From positions 62,001 to 126,000 of the forward strand of contig CAWCTW010000003.1 in assembly GCA_963798705.1 (NCBI GenBank): 64,000 nucleotides of DNA, given 5' to 3'. A program made the translations under genes and the position numbers. This DNA comes from AC-56 sp963798705. GTDB lineage: Bacteria; Actinomycetota; Thermoleophilia; Solirubrobacterales; 70-9. A model generated the notes under the pieces. It was not told the origin of the DNA. It saw only the letters and a list, made by a program, of their open reading frames with translations, and made no database searches. This document shows positions 51,158 to 59,895 of this stretch, piece after piece. The first letter of the stretch is position 1, and every line of letters starts with the position of its first letter.

Positions 51158-53767
51158 CTAACCTTCACCGGCGATCCCGAGCCGCACTGCCTCCGCGCTG
51201 GCCTCGCCGCGATTGCGGACGTCGAGCTTGCGAAGGATGGCCGACACGTGATGATCGACGGTCTTCTCGGAAAGGAAGAGGCGCCCCGCGATCTCGGCAT
51301 TGCGGAGGCCTTGAGCGACTAGCTCGAGGACCTCGAGCTCGCGCGCTGTGAGACCTGCGGGGTTCTTCCTCGTGGTAGAACGAGGGCCACGCGGCAGACC
51401 GCGAATCCCTCGCTCGCGCAGGCGTCGCGCGACGATCGCGGCGGCCGGCGGTGCGCCGAGCTCCTGTAAGGCCGTCAGCGCCCGTCGCAGAGCCGCGACG
51501 TCGGTGGCGCCTGCGAGGGCGATCGCCGCCTCATAGCGGCAGCCGAGCTCTGTCCAGAGCTCGGCGGCACGCTCATGCTGGCCGGCGAGTTCCACGGCGT
51601 AGGGCTCGGCGACCTCGGTCACGTCGTCGACGACCCCGCACCGCTTCCGCCAGATCGCGAGCTCGCCGGCCTCCCAGCTCGCCGCGCGTCGCAGCGCAAG
51701 CTCGATCGTCGAGGCGGTCGCGCCCTCGACCCCTTCCGGCCGCCCCTCGAGCCATGCGGCCTCCGCCGTTGCGGCCACAACGGGGGCAATCTGCTGGAGC
51801 TCGCCCGTGGGCTCGGCGTACGCGAGGGCCTCACCGAGCGAGGAGGCGCCGTCGCGGTCGCCGCGCCTCGCTCGCACGAGGCCGAGCACGGTGAGCGCGT
51901 ACACGCGCGGTACCGGCCAAGCGCGCGGGTCGCGTCCGACCACCGCTGCTGTATCGGCAGCCTGGCTCCAGCGCCCCTGATCGAGATCACAGCGCGCGGA
52001 ACAGGCGAGAAGGAAGAGGCGCCAATAGTCGAGGCCTCGCTCGTCGCAGTAGTAGAGCCCGGCGTCGAGATAGCGCTCAGCGATGGGAAACGAACGGTGA
52101 CGAACGGCCGCCGAGACGAGTCCGACGTAGGCGCGCCCGACGTGATCCTCGAGGTCGGCCTGCTCGGCAAGTTCGAGAGCGCGTTCGAGCTTCTCCATCC
52201 CCTCCGCCTTCCCGGGACGGAACTGTGCCGCGCCAACCGTGCTGAGGGCATAGACGACGGTCTCCGTCTCATCGAGCCGCTCTGCCAGCTTCACTGCCCG
52301 CGTGCCCCAATTGGCAGCGCCCTCGACGTCCTCCCAATTAAGGCACCGCTGCGCGAGCGTGGCATAGGCGAGCGCGAGCTCGCGGCCGGGCTCGAGCTCC
52401 GCTAGCACGGCGATGGCCTCACGACACGCTGCCGCTCCCTCCTCAGTCCGGCCCGCGAACCCGTAAAGGCGGCCCAGAGCCCGAAGGGCGTCCCCCTCAC
52501 GCAGGCGGTCACCGAGCTCCCGGTAGCAGTCCAGCGCCCGTTGCTGAGCCTTGAGCGCCTCATCGAACGCACTCGCGAGATAGCACTCGTGCGCGCGGCG
52601 CTCCAACAGCCGGGCCCGTTCTCCCGCGGAAATGCAGTCGGCGAATTGCAGCGCCCGTGCGTAATGTGCGGCGGCCTCTCGATGGGCGCCCAGCGCCGAG
52701 GCGCGCGCCGCTGCCTGCGGCGCGAATCTCAATGTCGCGTCCGCGTCCCCCGCGGCCTCCGCATGATGGGCGAGCAGGCTGACGTCGACCGCCCGCGGCG
52801 AATCCGTGAGCGCGGCGAGGGCCTTGCGGTGGAGGCGGAGCCTGCGGTCCGGGGTGAGCGCCTCCTCGACGGCCAGTCGCGCGAGCTCGTGGCGGAAGGT
52901 CACCCCATCCGCGGATGGCCTCAGCATTCCGGAGCTCAGGCATTCCTCAAGGCCGCCGACCGCCTCTCCGACGAGCTTCTCTAGGAGCCACACCTTGACC
53001 TCGGCCGGGGCCACGGCCACGGCGTCGATCAGCTCCCTGGCGGGAGCCGAGAGCCGCGCCGCACGCGCAAGCACCGCATCGCGAACGGTGTCGGGGATTG
53101 CCTCCGCGCCGGCCGCCAGCACCTCGGTGACGAAGAACGGGTTTCCGCTCGTCTTGTCGAAGAGGTCAGCGCCATCCAGACCGTTCCGATCAGCCAACGT
53201 GCCGACCGCCGACGCCGACAGGGGCGGTACGCCAAGGCGTTCGACCCGCTGCCCACCGCCCAGTTCGCCGAGCATCACCCGGAGCGGATGCGTGCGGTGG
53301 AGCACGTCGTCCCGGTAGCTCGCGAGGATCAACGCCCGAACCTGCTCCAGCCGGCGCCCGAGGAGCTTCAGCACGTCGAGCGTGGCCTCGTCCGCCCAGT
53401 GCACGTCCTCGATCACGAGCACTGACGGTGGCCGCCGGTTGAGCTCCCACATCAGCGCGCCGGTGACCTCGTGGGGCCGAGCGTCTCCGGCCACCACGGC
53501 GGCGAGCTCGCCGCCGGTCGTTTCGGCTATGTCGGCGAGCGCCCCCAGGGGCTCCGGTGTGAGCAAGGCGTCGCAGGAGCCCCACAGGAAACGCTTCGAC
53601 TCTTCTTGCTCGTCGCGGAACCGTCGCAGGAGAGCCGTCTTGCCCGCCCCCGCTTCGCCGCCCACCAGGATCAGCCGGCCGGCGGAATCCCGACGCACGG
53701 CTTCGAGCGCCGAGTCAAGTTCACTGAGCTGAGCGGATCGCTCGAGGAGGTCATCGGCGTTGGCCAC
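51158..53767 (-). CDS. LuxR family regulator with AAA/STAND ATPase domain
   Basis: 869 residues. Walker A G-E-A-G-A-G-K-T (37-44), Walker B V-L-V-I-E-D-V-H-W-A-D (about 115-125), TPR-like helices (about 330-740), and a C-terminal LuxR helix-turn-helix (L-T-A-R-E-L-E-V-L-E-L-V through K-T-V-D-H-H-V-S-A-I-L-R-K-L). MalT-like, ATP-dependent activator; inducer unknown. Start ATG 53767. Followed on the same strand by a small secreted protein, repeating the regulator/secreted-protein pairing at 13.4 kb and 30.5 kb. Confidence 0.9.
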   Translation of the reverse strand: MANADDLLERSAQLSELDSALEAVRRDSAGRLILVGGEAGAGKTALLRRFRDEQEESKRFLWGSCDALLTPEPLGALADIAETTGGELAAVVAGDARPHEVTGALMWELNRRPPSVLVIEDVHWADEATLDVLKLLGRRLEQVRALILASYRDDVLHRTHPLRVMLGELGGGQRVERLGVPPLSASAVGTLADRNGLDGADLFDKTSGNPFFVTEVLAAGAEAIPDTVRDAVLARAARLSAPARELIDAVAVAPAEVKVWLLEKLVGEAVGGLEECLSSGMLRPSADGVTFRHELARLAVEEALTPDRRLRLHRKALAALTDSPRAVDVSLLAHHAEAAGDADATLRFAPQAAARASALGAHREAAAHYARALQFADCISAGERARLLERRAHECYLASAFDEALKAQQRALDCYRELGDRLREGDALRALGRLYGFAGRTEEGAAACREAIAVLAELEPGRELALAYATLAQRCLNWEDVEGAANWGTRAVKLAERLDETETVVYALSTVGAAQFRPGKAEGMEKLERALELAEQADLEDHVGRAYVGLVSAAVRHRSFPIAERYLDAGLYYCDERGLDYWRLFLLACSARCDLDQGRWSQAADTAAVVGRDPRAWPVPRVYALTVLGLVRARRGDRDGASSLGEALAYAEPTGELQQIAPVVAATAEAAWLEGRPEGVEGATASTIELALRRAASWEAGELAIWRKRCGVVDDVTEVAEPYAVELAGQHERAAELWTELGCRYEAAIALAGATDVAALRRALTALQELGAPPAAAIVARRLRERGIRGLPRGPRSTTRKNPAGLTARELEVLELVAQGLRNAEIAGRLFLSEKTVDHHVSAILRKLDVRNRGEASAEAVRLGIAGEG

Positions 53768-53899
53768 GACGCCATTTTCGCGCTCGGGAGTGCGCCTGAG
53801 GGGAATCGAGCCTCCACGCGCCTGCTCAGCCCACGAGGCTATGAAGTATGCGCGTCCACGCGCGAGTGTCGCTAGTCGCGTGAAGGGGGATGCCAGAGC

Positions 53900-54505
53900 T
53901 CATCCCGCCCGCCGGTAGCGGATGTGTGTGGCTAGCGGCGAATGCAAGACCTCAACGGGCTCAAACCCGAACGACTCGACGCCGTCGAAGATCCGCTCGC
54001 CGGAGCCGAGCAGGACCGGCGCGACGTCCAGCGTGAGCTCGTCGACGACCCCGGCAATGAGGGCCTGGCGCACAGTCGAGGCGCCGCCCGCGATGTCTAC
54101 GCCGCCCTCCCCGGCCGTCTCGCGCGCTTGTGCGTAAGCGGCGTCGAAGCCGCCGGTGACGAAGTGGAAGGTCGTCCCGCCTTCCATCTCGATCGGCTCG
54201 TGAGCGTGATGGGTGAGCACGAACACCGGCGCGTGGTAAGGCGGCTCGGGACCCCACCAGCCGCGCCAGTCCTCATCCCACTCGCCGCGGATCGGCCCGA
54301 ACATGTTCCGCCCCATGACGTACGCGCCGCGCGGGCGCATGAGCCAGTCGGTCGCCGTCGCGTCGGCGGCGTTGGCGCGCTCGTCGCCGAGATGCCAGGC
54401 ATGGAGCTCGCGCCCACGCTTACCGAGTGGACTATCGCGGCTCTGGTCGCGGCCGGCGACGAAACCGTCGAGCGAGATCGACATGTGGCAGGTGGTATCC
54501 GGCAT
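53900..54505 (-). CDS. Dihydrofolate reductase family protein (RibD C-terminal fold)
   Basis: 201 residues. Start at ATG 54505, with gaggagg 5 nt upstream; the 47 codons further upstream are discarded. M-S-I-S-L-D-G-F-V-A-G-R-D near the start, G-R-N-M-F-G-P at about 72 and G-G-A-S-T-V-R-Q-A-L near 145 fit the family, as does L-L-G-S-G-E-R-I-F-D-G. NADPH-dependent reductase of unknown substrate. A paralogue of the gene at 48566 with a different middle region. Confidence 0.87.
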   Translation of the reverse strand: MPDTTCHMSISLDGFVAGRDQSRDSPLGKRGRELHAWHLGDERANAADATATDWLMRPRGAYVMGRNMFGPIRGEWDEDWRGWWGPEPPYHAPVFVLTHHAHEPIEMEGGTTFHFVTGGFDAAYAQARETAGEGGVDIAGGASTVRQALIAGVVDELTLDVAPVLLGSGERIFDGVESFGFEPVEVLHSPLATHIRYRRAG

Positions 54506-54663
54506 CGGCGTCCTCCTCGGGTTAGTTTGCGACTTGCAAGTGGCGACAGCACCCCTGGAACCGCCGCCAAGCCACCGTATTGTGAAGCCGCCTGGCCTGC
54601 GACGCCTGGGTTTCGCGCAGAGGAGCAGCGCCTCCCCATTGGGCACCTCTCCGAGTGGACCCG

Positions 54664-55089
54664 TTAGCGCTCCCGGAGGATCACGCTGCCGTCGTCCTTG
54701 AGTGCGAAGGTCGGGTTCTGGGCGACCTCCCAGACGTGCCCGTCGGGGTCACGGAATCCGCCGGCATAGCCTCCGTAGAAGGTCTCGGACGGCTCACGGG
54801 TTATTTCAGCGCCGTTTCTGCGGGCCAGATCGATCACTTCGTCGACCTCGTCCCGGGTGGCGACGTTGTGGGCCAAGGCGGTGCCGCCCCACCGCGCACC
54901 GTCATCCTCAATGCCCAGATCAGCCGCGAGCTTGTCCCTTGCCCAAAGGACGAGGACCACGCCGTTTGCCTGGAAGAAGGCGGTCTCCTCGATGTCGAGC
55001 ACCGCCGACCAGCCAAGCGCCTCGTAGAACGTCTTCGAACGCGCGTAGTCCGACACACCCAACGTCACCAGGGCGACGCTCTGTCTCAT
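54664..55089 (-). CDS. VOC family protein (glyoxalase/bleomycin-resistance fold)
   Basis: 141 residues from ATG 55089 (M-R-Q-S-V-A-L-V-T-L-G-V-S-D); a longer frame to 55575 is shadow. Two beta-alpha-beta-beta-beta modules: T-L-G-V-S-D-Y-A-R-S-K-T-F-Y-E-A-L-G-W in the first, G-G-Y-A-G-G-F-R-D-P-D-G-H-V-W-E-V in the second, with the metal-binding Glu in the last motif. VOC proteins range from lyases to drug-binding proteins; substrate not assigned. Confidence 0.88.
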   Translation of the reverse strand: MRQSVALVTLGVSDYARSKTFYEALGWSAVLDIEETAFFQANGVVLVLWARDKLAADLGIEDDGARWGGTALAHNVATRDEVDEVIDLARRNGAEITREPSETFYGGYAGGFRDPDGHVWEVAQNPTFALKDDGSVILRER

Positions 55090-55341
55090 GAGATCGACAC
55101 CACAGGTGAGTATTTCGCAATAGATGCGACATGCGGATGCTCTCCGGGAGGTCGGGGGGTTCCCGAAGCGTGATGATCGTGACGACAAGCGCTCGTCGGA
55201 CGCAGATGATGTCCCCAAGCCTGGATTCCCATCTGACTGCCACCTTGTTAAGCCCTCAGCGGCTCGTGCCTTCCTCGGGTAGGGTCGGTCTGTCCATCGC
55301 GTCGAAGGCAGGTTTATCTTCACGCAAGGAAGAGGGGTCGC

Positions 55342-56799
55342 ATGGCAGGGGAAGTCCAGAGGGCGGTGATGCAACGGCAACGTAGCCGGAGGCAAAGGAG
55401 CAGTCTGAGACCGATCCTCCGACCTCGAGGGCGATGGGTTCTGGCGGCGATCATCGTCGCTTCCGTGGTGATGACGACGGCGGGGACCGCGAACGCGGTC
55501 CCGCACGAAATCAAGGTGCCGCCGGGCAATCCGTACTACGCCCTCCTGCAGGCTGAGCAGAAGCCGCAGGTTCATTACGGCGAGAAGGTCGGAACCTGCG
55601 TGATCGTGCCGCGAGCCTCGTGTCGCGCTGACCGGCTGCGGGGCAAGAGTCTGACCGGCGGGCTGCTTTCCCTGGCCGACCTCGTGGGTCTCGACCTCCG
55701 CGGCGGCTCACTCGCCCTCGTGAGCCTCGCCTTCGCACACCTTCAGGGTGCGGACCTCAAGAACGTCAACATGGTCGGTAGCACGCCCAGCTTCGCCGAC
55801 ATGCGTGGCGCCAACTTGAATAGGGCCAGGATCACCTTCGCCGGGATCACCAACGCCGACCTCCGCGGCGCCAAGCTCAAGCACGCGGACGGCTACTTTG
55901 GGGCGATCGTGGCGTCGGACGTCCGGGGCGCGAACCTGCGGGGAGCGACCCTTTCGAACACCGACATCAACGGCACCGACATGCGGGGCGCCAACCTGCG
56001 CGGCGCCGACCTCACCAACGCCGACTTCACCGGGTCCCGCTTTGGCGGGGTGAACCTGCGCGGCGCCCGCTTCTGCAACACGCTGATGCCGAACGGCAGG
56101 GTGCGCAACCCTCACGAGGGCCTCTGCCCCGGGCAGATCAGGCCGGGGCCACCGGACGCCAAGCCGATCACGCTTACCGACGACAACCCGGTCTTTCCCG
56201 CCGCCTATGCGCTGCAAACGGGGACACAGGTGGTGTCCGGAACACGGGTGCGCGGCTGCCGGATCGAGGCGTTCACCGAGTGCCCCGGTGCGAGGCTGAG
56301 CGGGAAGAGCCTCCAGGGCGGCTTCCTGGCCTACGCAGACCTCCGGCACGCCCATCTGGATCGCACCAACTTCCAGCTCGGCTCGCTGGCGTTCGGTCGT
56401 GCCAGGGGAGCCAACTTCGACCATGCAAAGCTCGGAGCCACGGCGTTCACCGACGCCAAGCTCGCCCATGCCTCCCTGCGACGCTCGAGCCTCGGGATCT
56501 CAGTCTTTGCCGATGCCCAGCTGAATCACGCCGACCTGCGGCACGCCGATGCCCGCGGCGCGCTGTTCGACGGTGCCAAGCTGCGTCACGCCGACTTCAA
56601 CGAGGCGGACCTCTCGACCGCCCTCCTCGTGAAGGCCGACCTTCGGGCTGCGAATCTCACCGGCGCGGACCTGAGCGAGACGGTTCTCGTCGGCGCCAGG
56701 CTTGGTGGGGCCAACCTTCAGGGCGCGACGTTCTGCAACACCGTGATGCCGGACGGCTCATTGCGGAACCCGACCAACGGGCCCTGTCCGGGATCCTGA
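55342..56799 (+). CDS. Secreted pentapeptide-repeat protein with two tandem solenoids
   Basis: 485 residues from ATG 55342 (aggaagagggg upstream). Basic N-terminus, membrane/signal helix at about 32-50 with A-N-A-V cleavage, then two homologous halves (about 55-265 and 275-485). Each begins with a Cys pair region (G-T-C-V-I-V-P-R-A-S-C, and G-C-R-I-E-A-F-T-E-C), runs through A-D-L-x-x pentapeptides and ends F-C-N-T-x-M-P-x-G-x-x-R-N-P and C-P-G. The right-handed quadrilateral helix would lie outside the membrane. Function unknown; not the DNA-gyrase protectors, which are cytosolic. Confidence 0.88.
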   Translation: MAGEVQRAVMQRQRSRRQRSSLRPILRPRGRWVLAAIIVASVVMTTAGTANAVPHEIKVPPGNPYYALLQAEQKPQVHYGEKVGTCVIVPRASCRADRLRGKSLTGGLLSLADLVGLDLRGGSLALVSLAFAHLQGADLKNVNMVGSTPSFADMRGANLNRARITFAGITNADLRGAKLKHADGYFGAIVASDVRGANLRGATLSNTDINGTDMRGANLRGADLTNADFTGSRFGGVNLRGARFCNTLMPNGRVRNPHEGLCPGQIRPGPPDAKPITLTDDNPVFPAAYALQTGTQVVSGTRVRGCRIEAFTECPGARLSGKSLQGGFLAYADLRHAHLDRTNFQLGSLAFGRARGANFDHAKLGATAFTDAKLAHASLRRSSLGISVFADAQLNHADLRHADARGALFDGAKLRHADFNEADLSTALLVKADLRAANLTGADLSETVLVGARLGGANLQGATFCNTVMPDGSLRNPTNGPCPGS

Positions 56800-56966
56800 A
56801 GGCAACTTCACGCGCGCCCTTGCGCGGGGGCGCCGCGTTCGTTCTCGTGGGCCGCTCCGAAGGCGGCGGGCGTCTCTTCTCGCGGGAATGACGCCCCAGC
56901 ATGGATCTCGGCTAGCCGTCGATACGAGTCCGTCCCGATCCGTGCTGGGTGACACCGTCGCCGTTG

Positions 56967-58502
56967 CTATTCGCAGTGGTGACCGGAGGCGGGCATCGGG
57001 TCGCGGCCCCTGATCCCGGCGCAGTCGCTCAGTCGGGCGACGCGGGCGGCGAGGCGTTGCTCGTCGAGCGCCTCCGGCGTCCCGGGGGGTGCCGGGAAGA
57101 TGTTCTCGAGCTCGAAGGGGTCGCTGCGCAGGTTGTAGTGCTCGACCTCGTTGTCCGGCTCGCAGGCCGCGTGGCCCTGCCCGGGCGGGACGACGCTGAG
57201 GTACTCAACATAGACCTGACCGGCAGTGCGGAGCCCCTGGTAGCGGCATGGCGTGTTCGCGTCCGCGCGGGACCCGTTCAGCTCCAGCGGGATGGCTCGG
57301 TGCTGGGGCCAGTTCCGCCCGTCGCTCCGTATCGCCGGGAGCAGGGAGCGGCCATCGAGCACCCGGCACGGCCCGGTCCGGGGACACGGCTGAGCTCCGG
57401 CGAGGTCGAGGATGGTCGGCGCGATGTCCACGTTTGCGACGGTGCTCGAAAGGCTCTGGGGCGCGCCCTCCGGGCCCCGGAACTCCGGCGGGACGCGCAC
57501 GATGAACGGCACGTGAAGGGACTTCTCGTACGGGACCACCTTCGCGACTTCGCGATGCTGACCCAGCAGGTAGCCGTTGTCTGACGTGTAGATGATCGCC
57601 GTGTTCTTGAGCGCACCCTCCTCCCGCAGCGCCTCGACGATGTGCTCCACGCCCCGGTCGACCGACTGCAGCGTGGCCAGCCGGCAGCCGTTCACCCGCT
57701 GCAGGTTCGCGATCTCGTCAGGGGTCAGGCGCGGCTTCAGGCGCACGAACCGCGGCTTGTCGCTCACGTCGGCCTCGTTGAAGGCCGGGGATTCCGGGAG
57801 CGGTGTGTGCACGAACGCGTGCCTGTCCGCCGGATAAGGAAGTGGCGCCCCGTGACAGCGGGGGGTGTATGGGGGGCCGCCGTGAGGCGCGATCTGGTCA
57901 AGCGCCAGGAACAGTGGCTTCGGCCCTGGCACGTACTCGTGGATCAGATGGACGGCCTTGTCGTTCAGCACCCGCGTGATGTAGTCGCGCTTGCTGGACC
58001 CGTAGTCGAGGGCGTGCCCGTTCTCGCGGAGCCGGTAGTCGTAGTACGGGATCGGGTGAGCGCCTTCGAGTGCCGTGTGCCATTCATCCCAGCCCGGGGC
58101 GACTTCGTTGGGGCTCGACACCGCCTTGCCGTAGAAGTTCAGGTACTTCCCGAGGTGGGCGGTCACGTACCCGGCCCGCTGGAGCCATACCGGCAGCGTG
58201 TCGTCCTTGCCGACGAGGTCGGCATAAGCGTCGGCCCCGTTCCAGGTCACGCCGTTGTTGTGCCCGTACTGCCCGGTGAGCAGGACGGCGCGCGAGGGGC
58301 AGCAGAGCGGCCCGCTGTCGATGTAGTCGGCGAACGTGGTGCCGACGCTCGAGAGCAGGCGAATCACGTTCGGCATCACGCGCGGGTTGACGGTGCCGTT
58401 GTCCTGGTCGTCGGTCTGGATGACGATGATGTTGGGCTTCTGAGGGACGGCAGACGCCGCTGCGCCGGAAGCTGACCCGAATGCCGCAGCGATCGCGGCC
58501 AA
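56967..58502 (-). CDS. Sulfatase family hydrolase, exported
   Basis: 511 residues as modelled from TTG 58502. The sulfatase motif C-C-P-S-R (Cys at about 68) should be converted to formylglycine, with N-I-I-V-I-Q-T-D-D-Q-D (24-34) and a later D-N-G-Y (about 308-311) supplying metal ligands. Coding-like sequence continues upstream without ATG/GTG (basic R-A-R-V-R-R-A before L-W-L-A-G-L-A-A-I), giving a proper signal peptide, so the true start probably lies 15-35 codons further up, perhaps a rare start codon. Substrate unknown. Stands alone. Confidence 0.87.
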   Translation of the reverse strand: MAAIAAAFGSASGAAASAVPQKPNIIVIQTDDQDNGTVNPRVMPNVIRLLSSVGTTFADYIDSGPLCCPSRAVLLTGQYGHNNGVTWNGADAYADLVGKDDTLPVWLQRAGYVTAHLGKYLNFYGKAVSSPNEVAPGWDEWHTALEGAHPIPYYDYRLRENGHALDYGSSKRDYITRVLNDKAVHLIHEYVPGPKPLFLALDQIAPHGGPPYTPRCHGAPLPYPADRHAFVHTPLPESPAFNEADVSDKPRFVRLKPRLTPDEIANLQRVNGCRLATLQSVDRGVEHIVEALREEGALKNTAIIYTSDNGYLLGQHREVAKVVPYEKSLHVPFIVRVPPEFRGPEGAPQSLSSTVANVDIAPTILDLAGAQPCPRTGPCRVLDGRSLLPAIRSDGRNWPQHRAIPLELNGSRADANTPCRYQGLRTAGQVYVEYLSVVPPGQGHAACEPDNEVEHYNLRSDPFELENIFPAPPGTPEALDEQRLAARVARLSDCAGIRGRDPMPASGHHCE

Positions 58503-58659
58503 GCCCGCCAGCCATAGACACGCGCGCCTGACGCGAGCCCGAGGCTCCAGTCGGCCCCCTGCTTGGTCTGATCCCGCGATGCGAAGCTCCTGCCGTAGCC
58601 GTCGCCGCGGCTCAATCTAGCGGATTCCGTGCGCGCACGCGGATGGTCGCCGCCCTCAC

Positions 58660-58944
58660 GAGCCGATCTCGCGCAAGCGAGCCCAGCGGGTGATGCGCCA
58701 AGAACGCCTGCTGCAGCGCCACCGACCGCTCCACGGCCGCAAGCGACCGGGCTTCCTTCGGCTCGAGCGCCCGGATCAGCTCTGGCACATGGACATGACC
58801 TCGATCTGGACCGCCGAGCACGGCTGGTGCTACCTGAACGCGATCGGCGACTGCTGCACCCGCGAGATTCCGGCCTGGGCGATCGACATCCGCTGCCGCA
58901 AGCAGGAGGCCCTTCAGGTGGTCGAGCGGTCTCACCGTGCCTGA
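58660..58944 (+). pseudogene. IS3-family orfB fragment
   Basis: About 95 codons: I-S-R-K-R-A-Q-R-V-M-R-Q-E-R-L-L, then W-H-M-D-M-T-S-I-W (first catalytic Asp) and A-I-G-D-C-C-T-R-E-I (second Asp). Both ends are missing, including the last acidic residue. No terminal repeats were found next to it. Confidence 0.78.
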
Positions 58945-59626
58945 CAGCGCCGTTCTAAACGACTGCATCGTTGCTGGTACCGCCGACGTCGACGCAACGA
59001 GAGGCACGCAACGGACCTGTCCCCTGTCGATGGACGCCCTTGAAGAGCTGCTTGACCGGAGGCGGGAGTTGCATCTGGATGGCGAACGCCCCGGTGCACG
59101 TGCGGCCCCTTGGGGTTGCAGGTAACGCGGCGACCCAGGTGCATCACAAGGACGGCGCCGGACCCGATGACCCAACCTGACTTGCTCCGCCAACTGGCTA
59201 CCCGTATGCGCCGGCTGCCATCGGCGGATCGAAGTCGAGCGCCAACCCGCGCGACTCGTTCGGGCGATGGCTATGAACTCCGCCGCTGCCCGGAATCGAC
59301 CGCGCCGATCAGCCAAATCATTCCCCACAGTCCGTCCCGATGAGGTTGGGGGCCTTCCGCCTCGGGGGCCGGACACCAGCCGGCTGGCGTATGCCGGGGC
59401 TGAACGTCTGGCGCTGGAAGTGCGTGTCGGTGGGCCTCTGGAGTGGTGGTGGCCATGGGCTCCCTGAACCGTAGGTGCTGCCCGGTTCGGGTGCATCCGT
59501 AAATGGGTGCTGATTCGTTGCGGTGAACTACGCCGGGGCGGGGGTCGCCTCCAGAACGCCGCCGCATATGCCCTCGGGTTTGTGACGTGCGAAAAAACCT
59601 GCCTGATCGGGTCAAGAAAGGAGAAC
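58945..59626. other. Longest gene-free stretch of the right half
   Basis: 682 bp with shadow frames only. No repeat shared with other parts of the window and no tRNA. Probably the wreckage of the IS3 insertion neighbourhood. Confidence 0.4.
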
Positions 59627-59764
59627 ATGGACACGGAAAATTTCCGCTGGCGCGCGCCAGCCACGAGCGCGAAGGCGGCCATCCGATTGCTCGACGATCA
59701 TGATCCCCGCTCCGGTTTGAGGTCGTTCGGCAAGGCCGTGGTGCGTGAGTTCGTTGGCGGGTAG
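59627..59764 (+). CDS. Small hypothetical protein
   Basis: 45 residues. ATG 59627 with aaaggagaac directly upstream, a strong ribosome site. M-D-T-E-N-F-R-W-R-A-P ... A-V-V-R-E-F-V-G-G; no hydrophobic or Cys motif. Too short to judge; kept because of the ribosome site and its position 130 bp upstream of the fusion oxidoreductase. Confidence 0.4.
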   Translation: MDTENFRWRAPATSAKAAIRLLDDHDPRSGLRSFGKAVVREFVGG

Positions 59765-59865
59765 GCGCTCACGCGCGCGAGGACGCAGGGCACCCAACAA
59801 GGCATGCATGGGCACCACGTAGTACGACACGGCGGTGCGGTCGGACCCGAGAGACACGCGCGGGA

Positions 59866-59871
59866 TAGCAT
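59866..59871 (+). promoter_or_regulatory. -10 box candidate
   Basis: tagcat (TANNNT) lies 24 nt before ATG 59896. Confidence 0.4.
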
Positions 59872-59874
59872 CTG

Positions 59875-59895
59875 GCTCCGGCCGCCGGCCGGAGC
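59875..59895 (+). promoter_or_regulatory. Perfect inverted repeat abutting the start codon
   Basis: gctccggcc, gcc, ggccggagc: 9-bp arms and a 3-nt loop ending at the base before ATG 59896. It could be an operator or an RNA hairpin masking the start. Confidence 0.7.
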
